Source: a virus
IMG/VR virus record: IMGVR_UViG_3300003691_000039
Coordinates: 1-27,093 of that record
DNA: 27,093 nucleotides
Reading direction: 5' to 3' (one strand)
A program made the position numbers and the translations under genes. The notes under the pieces were generated by a model, which made no database searches, had not been told where the DNA came from, and was given only the letters and a program-made list of their open reading frames with translations. How positions within the stretch are numbered: position 1 is the stretch's first letter; every line of letters starts with the position of its first letter. Shown in pieces: positions 16,019 through 26,300 of the stretch.

Positions 16019-16576
16019 ATGCCAGGCTTATTAGCAGCACAGCAGCAATCAGCACCACAAGGCCAGCCGCCAGAGCAGCAAAGCATGGAGGCCACTCCAG
16101 AACAGAATGATTTAATGCAGCGAATTGTAGTAAATGCAATGCGTATTATCTCAGGCGATGAAACCGGCAATATTGTTGACGGCTTATTGTTTGGCTCTCC
16201 CTCGGCAGGGGAGGGCTTGTCCAATGCCCTGACGTACACCATGCAAGCGGTGGTTGGTGGCCTGCAAAAGAAAGGCGTAATTATACCCCCCGAGCTAATC
16301 ATGGCTGAAAATGGCGTAGCGTCGCAGGTAACGCAATTGCTGGTCAGCCTTATTGGCGCAAATGGTGGCGACATCACGCCCAATGAAATCAAGAAAGGCA
16401 TTCAGATTGGATTGAATAACTTTGGTGTAAAGCAAATGCAACAGGCCGAAGGTGCGCAGGAAGAATTATCACAAGGCGGCATCCCGCCTGAGCAGCAGCA
16501 AGCCATGTTGCAGAACCCAAGCGGCCCGCCTCCTCAGTCTGCACCACAAGGCATTCTAGCGGGAGCGCAGCGATGA
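16019..16576 (+). CDS. Unknown virion-module protein, 185 aa
   Basis: AAGGA lies 7 bases before the ATG. Both ends are Gln/Pro-rich and probably disordered (residues 7-27 and 140-180). The centre (residues 30-135) is helical and moderately hydrophobic (DLMQRIVVNAMRIISGDETGN, GLSNALTYTMQAVVGGLQKKG, ASQVTQLLVSLIGANGGDITPNEIKKGI). No motif is recognised. It lies between a glycine-zipper protein and a coiled-coil protein, and its stop overlaps the next start (ATGA), so it is part of the same ejection or internal-protein set by context. Confidence 0.62.
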   Translation: MPGLLAAQQQSAPQGQPPEQQSMEATPEQNDLMQRIVVNAMRIISGDETGNIVDGLLFGSPSAGEGLSNALTYTMQAVVGGLQKKGVIIPPELIMAENGVASQVTQLLVSLIGANGGDITPNEIKKGIQIGLNNFGVKQMQQAEGAQEELSQGGIPPEQQQAMLQNPSGPPPQSAPQGILAGAQR

Positions 16577-17367
16577 GCAACGGATTATTAGCGGCATTCG
16601 GTGGCGCGGCAACTAGCGTATTGCAGGGCTGGGAGCAAAATAGGGAGCAGCTAACAACTGAGGCTGCGCAGAAGTTCAAGATGAAAATGGAGAACTTGCG
16701 CGCCAGTAACAACCTTGCGGCCGAAGATAACCGTGCCGAAAACCAACAGGACAATACGCGGCTTTCAAGAAAACTGGAATCAGAAAACCGGCAAGCTAAT
16801 ACCCGGCTGTCAAGTGAGCTTGAAGGCGGATTGATAGACAAGAGGTCAGCCCACGCTATCGAGCTTCAGCATCTGAAGAAAGAAGACAAGACAACTTACG
16901 GAAAGATGGCCAAAGACAAAGCTACCGGGCTGCTCGGGCAATACAGTAGTGATGGTGAGTTTCATGAGGCTCGCGGAGGTATTGGCGGAAGTGGCGGCAA
17001 TAAGGAACCGGTCAACATCAAAGAATACCGCATATTGACAGCGCCAAAAGAAGAAGGCGGACTAGGTTACAGCGATAAACAGGCAGAAAGTTTTGTTTAT
17101 GAGCAGCAAAGCAAGCCTCTGCAAGCCAAAGCCGAGAGTTTTGCCTACGCCAAGCTGAAAGGGCTTATGCTTGAAGGTGATGAGTTCAACAAGGCTTTTG
17201 CTCAAGAGGTCGGGTATTATAAAAAGAACTTTGGCGAGAAGAAAGCCGGAGGAAAGGCAGACCATAAAGCCGGGAGTAACGATGCCAATATGAGCGCGGT
17301 ACTAAGCGCAAACCCAAGCTGGGACAAGGCAAAAGCAGCGGCATATTTAAAGCATATTGGTAAGTAA
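16573..17367 (+). CDS. Unknown coiled-coil virion-module protein, 264 aa
   Basis: The start overlaps the previous stop (ATGA) and has GGGAG upstream. The first 20 residues form a Gly/Ala helix (GLLAAFGGAATSVLQGW). Residues 20-110 are a long charged coiled coil (NREQLTTEAAQKFKMKMENL, NRAENQQDNTRLSRKLESEN). A Gly-rich hinge at residues 132-142 separates it from a smaller helical domain (YSDKQAESFVYEQQ, SFAYAKLKGLMLEGDEFNKAFAQEV). The lysine/glycine-rich C-terminus ends in a short helix (WDKAKAAAYLKHIGK). The family is unknown. It is the last gene before the giant gene and may be its partner in the virion. Confidence 0.62.
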   Translation: MSNGLLAAFGGAATSVLQGWEQNREQLTTEAAQKFKMKMENLRASNNLAAEDNRAENQQDNTRLSRKLESENRQANTRLSSELEGGLIDKRSAHAIELQHLKKEDKTTYGKMAKDKATGLLGQYSSDGEFHEARGGIGGSGGNKEPVNIKEYRILTAPKEEGGLGYSDKQAESFVYEQQSKPLQAKAESFAYAKLKGLMLEGDEFNKAFAQEVGYYKKNFGEKKAGGKADHKAGSNDANMSAVLSANPSWDKAKAAAYLKHIGK

Positions 17368-17382
17368 TGATAGGGCAAAACA

Positions 17383-20300
17383 ATGACCGAGTATGACTTT
17401 ACTAATGCAGTTGACCCGTTCGCCGATGCTGTTAACCCGTTTAACGAAGATGAATTTGATTTTACTGACGCTGCTGATCCGTTTGCAGGAGCTGTAAATC
17501 CGTTCGACGAACCTACCGAAGAAGAGGGTCGATCATGGGGTGATGTTGCCAGCGACGCAGGCAGCGCAGTCATGGGCGGCTTCAGCTCTTTAGCTGCTGG
17601 GCTTAATTATGCCAACAGGTACAACCCATTAAAAATACTTGCTGACAAGGTGGTTGACTTGTCCGGCGGTGATTCTGGCGCTCTCGATGATGAGTTAACC
17701 CGAACAATAGATAGGTCTACAGACTATTGGAATGAGCAAAAATCCGATGAGATGAAGGCGGCTCAAGGCGCTTTTAGAAAAGCTGACGGTTTTATCGATT
17801 CAGGCAAAGCGATCATTAACAACCCTATGCTAGTGGGTGATTTCGTTGCAGGTTCTGCTCCTCACATGCTAGTTCCCGGCATGGCGGCTAGAGCTACAGC
17901 GGCAAAGTTCGGCACAGTTGCTGCCGGTAAAGTTGGCTGGGCTGTAGGCTCAGTAATGGAAGGGCTTGACGCGGGTGCGTCGAACTACAGCAAAGCTCTC
18001 GGTATGTCTAAAGATGACCTTAAAGATTATTCTGCCGACTACATAGCGCTGACCGGGGAAGGCGTAGAGCATGATGACGCTGTTCGCCAGATTGCATCAG
18101 AGGCGGGCAGGGAAGCGCAAATTATTTCCACTGGAATATCAATGGTGGCGGGCAAGCTAACCGGTGCGCCTGATATCGAGGCCAGGTTCTTTTCTGGCGA
18201 AGGTGTTAAAAACATTTTCTCAACGTTGATGCGCGAGTCGGCAGAAGAAGCGGCACAGGAAGGCGGCAATCAATTTGGCCAAAACTTTGGCATGGCGACC
18301 GGCGCAGATTCCCGCGTCGGCCTTACTGACGATATTGGCAAGGCGGCGGCATCAGGCATTGCCGGTGCTATTGGGCAGAGTGGTGGCATGCACTTGGCTG
18401 GCGGCTTGGTATCAGAGGTTAAACGCACTCCAGAGCAGGCAGGACAGGCCGCCAGAGAAGATACGGCAGCCAAAGGTGGCGATGCATTAGATCAAGAAAT
18501 GGCAGCCTCTAACGCATCGCTGGGGGCGCAAGAGGAGTTATTGAAGCCTCCGGCATGGTTGAGAGAAAAAGAGACGACGCCAGGACGTGATCGCATTATT
18601 GATTTAAGTCGGCCAATGCAAGAGGGCGAGGTCATCGACCTGATGAACCCTGATGCTAATAGTGATAGTAACGGCACGTTTATACCTGGCCCGGTGCAAG
18701 ACTGGGATTTATCGCCAGAGATTGAAAGTGCTTCGCCGGTGATGGTTGAAGATACTGATCTGCCAACACAGGCCCGCAACCTGCAAGAACAAGACACGCA
18801 GCCATTGATGGCAGTCGATGAGGTTATTCAGCCGCAAGAATTTACCCCGCTTCAAGATCAAAGTTATCCACAGGCCGAGGAAGTCATTGTGGATAACTTG
18901 CCAGCGGAGCCAGAAATAACACCGCAAGAAGAGGCTAAACTACAGCTGGCAGCAGAGCAAAGCGAAAGGGCTAAGCGCTTATCCGTCATCAATAAAGACA
19001 AAGACAGCATGCGTGTGGCTGTCACTAAGCTGGGCGGCCTAAATAAAGACTCGCAGCAGGACATCACTGGAGGCTTATCGACTAATCGTAATGTGCCGGG
19101 TGTTGGATTTGTGTTCGCGAAGAAAGGCACGTCGATTGACGACATGGCGATGCGCCTACATGAGCAGGGTTATATCCCAGCGGCAGAAATGGAAAACCTT
19201 GGCGGAGTGCCTTATTTAACTGAGGCTCTTGGCGCAGAGCTAAGCGGCATGGGGACTACCTATGCGGTAGAGTCGAAAGCAAACGACGCGGCGCTTGAGC
19301 AGCAAGAAGCAGATGCTCGGGAAGCCTTCGAGTTTGAAGAGCAAGCAATTCTTGACCAGGCCAAAACCGAGCGCGATAACATCGACTTGGAGATGCGGCA
19401 ATTTCAGGAGGCATACCCAGAAGCCGGGGCGACCTCAAAACCCAGTCGAATGGAGGCTGAAATAAATGAATACTACCAATCCGTTGAGCAAGCACCAGGC
19501 GCGGGAGCAGTGGCTCAAGCTGGAGGCCAAGCGCAAGCAGATTATGAAGCGGCAGGCGTTGAGCATACGCAAGCTAAAGACCGCCGCTCAGAATCGAGAG
19601 GCCCGGAGCGCCGATCTAACGAAGGGCGACGCGAGCGTATAAACGCTATGGGCCAAGACGAGATCATGGCCGAGCTTTACACTGACGCGCTTACCGGTAC
19701 TGGTAATCGCCGTGCATACGAAGAAGATTTAAAAGAATCTAAAAGCATTGCCTATATTGATCTTGATGGCTTGAAATACATCAATGACACAATGGGGCAT
19801 GAAGCAGGCGATAGGCTTTTGTCTGGCTTTGGAAAGGCGATGTCTGATGCTGGTGTTAATGGCTTCCACATCTCTGGTGACGAGTTTGCAATATTAGCCG
19901 ATTCACCCAAAGAAGCAGCGGCAGCAGTCAAGAAACTTGAGGCCGAGGCAAGCAAGGCTGTAATCAGAAGCGGCGACAACGAGTTAACCGGCATTGCGTT
20001 TAGTCATGGCATTGCATCGACAGCGAAAGAAGCCGACACACTAATGGCTGAGCACAAAGTGGAGCGTGAAAAGCAAGGCTTGCGATCTGCCCGAGGCGAA
20101 GCGCCGCCTAATCTTTCAAACAGGAAGGCCAAAGAAGGCTTGACGCTTGATATTGAGCAGGACGGCAAGGTAGCGCCTGATAACTCTAAAGCGATAGCCG
20201 CGGCAGAAACAAAAGCACAGGTTGACAGAGAGGCGGAACACTTCGCGCTTGATGGCGATAGCCTGGCGGTGAGCGTAGAAAAGCCCACGCCTCAAGCCGA

Positions 20301-23300
20301 TATATTCGATGCGCCAAAAAAGCCATCATTGCGGGAAAGGGTTAATAAAAGGAATGGCGAATCGGCAATAGCGAAGCCCGGCAAACCCCCAGTCATGCTG
20401 TTTTCACGCAGCAAATCAAACCTGTTTGTCACGCACAATATAAGCGAAGAAGGCGTTATTGCCGCTGATGATCTTGGTGGATTGGCAGCGCCATCACTAG
20501 CCATCGCAAGAGTTGATCTTGACGGGTTTAATGAGTTTGGGGAAATATCATTACTAGCAGAGCCGAGCATATTAGAGTCGAGTAAGGCCCGTGTTTTTGA
20601 TGCTGATATTTATTCCCCTCGCCAAGCCCGTGCGCATCACAAAGTTGACCGGAAAGCATTGAATAGTTTTGTTGACGCGCTAGCATCGCCAGAAGAGGGG
20701 GTGTCTTTCAGAGCGCCTGATGCCGATATGATAGGCGATCAGAATGGATTCCATGCATTCACTCGCAGCGAGGCGGTGATATACGACTACCTTCATGGAA
20801 TAGGAAAAGCACCAAAACTTAAAAAGAAAAAAGTTTCTTTGCGTATTATTAAAGCCTCGAAAATAGAAGGCATTCCTCACGAGCTGCGAACAAACCCTGA
20901 ATTTATAAAGCTGGCAGAGCAGGAATATAGAGACAAGATAAAAAAATCTGGGGATAATTTAGATAGGGCTGAGCGATTGGAAAAAGCGTTCTTCAATGGC
21001 TCTGGCGGATCACTAAACCCTCAGTTGCTGGCCAGCATGGCCGATGATGTCAATGTTTATAAGTCTAGCACAGGTATGGATGAGGGCCAGTTCAGGCGCG
21101 ACCTTCATAAGAAACTGAGAATCAAGAGTGTCCAACAGGGTTTTGATAACCATGTGAAGCAAGCCTTTGATGGCTTGGTAAAAGGCAAGGTTTTATACAA
21201 AGGAACCGACGACTTTGGCCGCCAGAAATATGTAAACTACACGCTGGATAGCGTCGTAAAAGACATGACACAGCAACTTCAGGCTGGAGAAAGCTTCTTC
21301 CATGGCGCAGGGCAGGTGAGATCAGCTTACGCGAAAGAACTAAAAACGGTTGCCCGTGTAAAAGAAGCGCGGAATAAGATCATTCCCAATAGCGATATGG
21401 CCGCCATTAAAGATCAGGCAACAGATGTTCTAAACGATGCTTTAGATAAGTTGAAGCCTTATTATAAATTCGATGCGGAAAGTTATAGCTACTCGCAAGA
21501 TGCTAGCTTAGCGCTGACAGAAGGCCGCGCAGGAATAGTCGAAACATTTGAGATCACGCCAGAATCAACACAAATCATTGCCGACTTAACAGAGTATTTG
21601 CGGTCGCTTGACACTGATTACTTTGAGGCAAAGATGCAGCGCTCAGTGCAGTTCAGTGAATTTGACACGGCGATTGTGCCTAAAGGTATTAAGCCAGACG
21701 CGCTGAAATCTTTGAAAGATGCTGGCTTAAAGATCAGATATTACGACGATAGAATTGAGGGGAAATCCCGACAGGATGTGGTTGCGAAACAAGAGCGTCT
21801 ATTATTCTCAAAAGAGGAAAGCCAAAATCAATCCAGCCCTGCTGACACAGTCCCGGTCGTTACCGAAAAAGGCAAGGCTGAAGTAGATCCTAAAGGGCTA
21901 AGCACAAAAACAGCGCAGCTAATTACCAATAAATTCCTAAAAAAATACAAAGGTGCAAGCGATGTCACAGTGCGGGTACATGACACTCAAGAAAATGCAT
22001 TTGGCCCGCAGTCCAGGGATTCACACGGCAAGATTAAAGCCGGATATGACCCAAAAACAGACACCCTCTACATTGTCGCTGCCAACATGGACGGCATCAA
22101 AGACCTTCAAGCCACACTGCAGCACGAAATAATTGCGCACAAAGGGCTAGGGTTTTTCAAGAAAGAAGATGTCGATCACCTGCTAAAAATCATTGAAGAG
22201 GCGGCACCCAAAAGTAAAAAGCTAGCGCCAATTTGGGGCAAGGTTAATAAAGATTACGCGGGCGAGTCAGGCGCGGTAAGAGCAGAGGAATTATTTGCCG
22301 CAGTATCAGAAACAAAAATGTCTGCGCTTGATAAATATTGGAACAAAATTATAACTGCTGTGCGCGACCTGCTTAGAAAAGCAGGCTGGGTAACTGAGCC
22401 TTCTTTCAGTGATATGCGCGCAATGCTCTACGATATGGGCCAAGCATTTAAAGATGGCAAACAAGCCAGAAGCCGAACAACGGGAGATAGCAATGAGAGA
22501 GACAACACAGCAAATGATGGAACGGTTTATCGAAAAGAACAAGACGACCCCTATGCGGCCCTCATCGCCGACGCGCAAGCCGACATCGAAAGCGTGGAAA
22601 GCGATGGAACGCTTGACGGGTATTGGTCGGGCGAAGAAGTAACGCTCCTACACAGGTCTCACAATGCGTTTAATTCGTTTGATGATGCAAAGCTAAATAG
22701 CAATACCGGTACAACCACTAGCCTGCTTGGCCACTTCCTATCCTTCGAGGATGCCGGGGCCGACAAGTACGGCGCGCACCAGAGTTCGCACAAGGTAAAG
22801 CTGAAGAAGGTCTACGCTCTGTCAGAGAGTGACTTCGCGGATCTTGGCGACCTGTCATCGGCTGAAGTTTCTGCCATGAGAGATGCGCTAATGGCCGCAG
22901 GTTATGAAGGCATGGCAGTTGACGGGCTGGGCTGGGCTATTGTGTTCGAGGGCAAGAGTTTATCAAAAGTTGCTGATGACACTGGCATTATGTTCAGCCG
23001 CGAACAATCACCGCTTGGCCTTCACAGCTCAGCCGAAAGATACATTGAAAACTTGGGTAGCGTATTCAAGCAAAAAGGCACTACGTCTGGCGACCGCGTA
23101 TTAATCAGGCTGGAGAAATCCAACGTAACGCCGGACGAAATAGCGATACTTGGATTGCCGGAATTCCTACAAGGGCGACAGGTCACCAGGCCCGAAACAC
23201 TCGCTTTTATTCGCAGCAATGGCTTGCGGATTGACGAGGTGGTGGCCGTCGATCCAGAGGCGAATGGAGCAGTCGGAGAGCGGCTTCATTTTGAGCAAGT

Positions 23301-26300
23301 CCATGATGATAACAGCGATCTTGGTATGGATGTATATGCCGCCGAAATCATCGGCAATACTCACATATTTATAACTGGTACAGAGGAGGCTGGATGGACT
23401 GTAATACGAGACGACCACGAGACAGGCGAGGTGTATAACGACGGGATAGGGTCTGTATCAGAGGCAAAAATACAAGCTAACGAGTGGGCGAGTGACTTAG
23501 GCTTGCTAAACGAAACAGGCGAAGAAGATGCGAAGTACATCGACTACACAGAGAATGGCGAGTTTGATAATTACCGCGAAAACAAACTAATCCTGCCTAA
23601 CAGTGAAGGCATTTACGAAGGCGGCCACTTCAACGACGACAACGTGCTGGCATTCACCCGCGTTACTGACCGGGAGATTGACGGCGATAACACCTATTTT
23701 ATCGAAGAAATGCAGAGCGATTGGCATTCTGATGCAAGGAAGGCTGGCGGATATGATGGGCCGACACAGCATGATATGTGGCAAGAGAAAGATGAAGCAA
23801 AGGAGGCTTTGGCCAAAAAAAGCGCGGAAGTGTACGCAAATCTATCAGCTAAAGACAAGCAGCTTGCCGGATCAGAAACCGCTTTTTACTACGACGCTGT
23901 AAAAAACGACTACCAAAAGCTAGCAGATGGCGCGGTTGGCAATAGCGATAAAAGAGAGCTTGCCAGCCTGGTCGCAGCCAGAGACAAGAGCGTAAACAAG
24001 GCAAGAACCTTTAAGCCAGCCCCTCCAGACGCCCCATTTAAAGGCGACAAGTGGCTAGCCCTCACTATGAAGCGCACTCTTATCGACGCAGCAGGGCGAG
24101 GCGCAGAGGCTATCGCATGGCCTTCCGGCAGGATGATGAGCGAACGATGGTCGGATAGTTTCGACTACACCGCGCAGTACGATAAAAAAATGAAGTCTAT
24201 CGTCAAGAAACTGACAGGCATCGAGCCGAAACTAAAGTCAGTCGACTGGAATAATGACGACAGTAAAATATGGTCTGCACCATTACCAAAAGAGGCCCGC
24301 GATAAAATCACCGATAACGGCTTTATGATGTTCAGCCGTGAAGCTGAGTCAACGCGAGACTACACGCCAGAGCAGGAAGCGGCAATCAATGTGGGTGGAT
24401 TTGGGCAGCGCACTAAGAAGCCGTTCAAAGAAAAGTACGAAGAAGCAAGGTATCGAATAAAAAACAAACTACGCCAAAAAGTGGTCGATCAATACGATTC
24501 GTTTAAATCAGTTATTGGAGACAACAAAGCATGGATGATGGCTCACTTAAGCCGCTCATCAAACGGCGCGCTTGAGGCCGCCATGCAGTACGGCCACGTC
24601 GTGCTTGATGATAGCGGGGCCATAGATGTAGTCGAAGGCACGAAAGGGCTGGAGGATACGCTAAAGCCGCTTGGTGCTGAGCTAGATGATTGGCTTATGT
24701 GGATAGCCGGCAATAGAGCTGAGAAGCTGTCTTTTGAGGGGAAAGAAAATCTCTTTGATGGTCAAAATATCCAAGCCCTTAAATCGCTTTCTGATGGCAC
24801 ACTGAAAAACGGAGATAGCCGACTAGAGCTTTATGAAAGTGTTAGGACAGACTTTGAAGCGCTGGGCAATTCTATTACCCAAGTCGGTGTTGATACAGGT
24901 CTCATCAACAAAGAAGAGGCAATAGCTTGGGAAGAGGAGGGCTTCTACCTTCCTTTTTACCGCATGATTGAAGATGGCGGGCGCGGTCCTGGGTCTTTCG
25001 GTAGCGGCTTGGTTAGACAGTCGGCCTATAAGAAGTTGAAAGGTGCCGATATGCAGCTTAATGACCTGCTCACAAACGTTCTTATGAACTGGAGCCACAT
25101 TTTAGGCGCTGGCTTAAAGAACCAAGCCGCGGCGGCAGCGCTTGATAGCGCTAGCAATATAGGATTGGCCACAAAAACAAACAAACATGCAAAAGGAAAA
25201 GATGCCGTTTACGTTAGAGATAATGGGAAAGAGGTATGGTACGACATAGCCGGAGGGCAAGATGGGGCGCTTGTTCTGGAGTCCTTGTTATCCCTAAATC
25301 AAGAGGGGCTGAATAATCCAGCAATGAAGGCGCTTAGAGCGTTCAAGCGAGTGCTAACCATAGGCGTGACAGCATCGCCAAACTTCAAAATTGCGAACCT
25401 GTTCCGGGATACGATACAGGCCATTGCTGTAGCGGACATGAGTACCAATATTGCCAAGAATTTATACGAGGGGTTCCAGTCCACTAAGAAGGGTTCTCGA
25501 ACCATTAACAGGATGGTGGCCGGCGGCGGGGCGTTTGGCGATTCTGGGTACATCCATGGCGCAGATCCAGAAGCTGTAAGGTTTTTGGTGAACAAAGGGA
25601 TTAAGCGCAACACTATTTTGACGCCAAAATATATCAGCACTTTGTGGGATAAGTATCAGGACTTTGGGGCTAGGCTGGAGAACGTAAACCGGGCGGCCAA
25701 TTTCGACCAAGCTATCAATAAAGACAAAGACCTTTTGACAGCAAACTTTGAAGCAAGAGACCATCTTGATTTCTCCCGCACTGGCTCATCTACAGCGGTA
25801 CGGGCATTAGCGGGGATGGTTCCGTTTCTTAATGCGAGACTACAAGGGCTTGATAAACTTAGCCGTTCGGCTATGGATAAAAACCAACGCCGTCAATTTT
25901 CAGTTGTTGTGGGCATGTACTCACTGGCATCAATGGCGCTGTATTTATCAATGAAAGACGATGAGGATTATCAAGACGCAGAAGAGTGGGAGAAAGACAC
26001 CTACCACTTATTCAAGCTTCCTGGATCTAATGTAATGTACCGGCTACCACGACCGTTCGAGGTTGGCGCTATAGCGTCCACGGCAGAGCGATTGCTTGAA
26101 CAGTTGGTTGATGATGAGGTTCACGGAGAGTTGTTTGCCGAAAGACTTTGGCACACGATCAGCCATACATTTGCCTTTAACCCAACACCGCAAGCCGTTA
26201 AGCCAATGGTTGAAATCTGGGCAAACAAGAACAGCTTTACCGGGCGCGGCATTGAGTCTGCCAGTATGAAAAATTTGTCACCGACTGAGAGAAAAAGAGC

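Noticed and set aside
17395-17520. DPF/NPF repeats as mimics of eukaryotic endocytic adaptor motifs
   Set aside because: The setting is a bacteriophage virion gene with bacterial ribosome binding sites. The short tripeptides are shared by chance.
23603-23902. Second-frame open stretch of 99 codons inside the giant gene
   Set aside because: The translation is Thr/Lys/Arg biased like a shadow of the conserved FIEEMQSDW module. No ribosome binding site precedes it.
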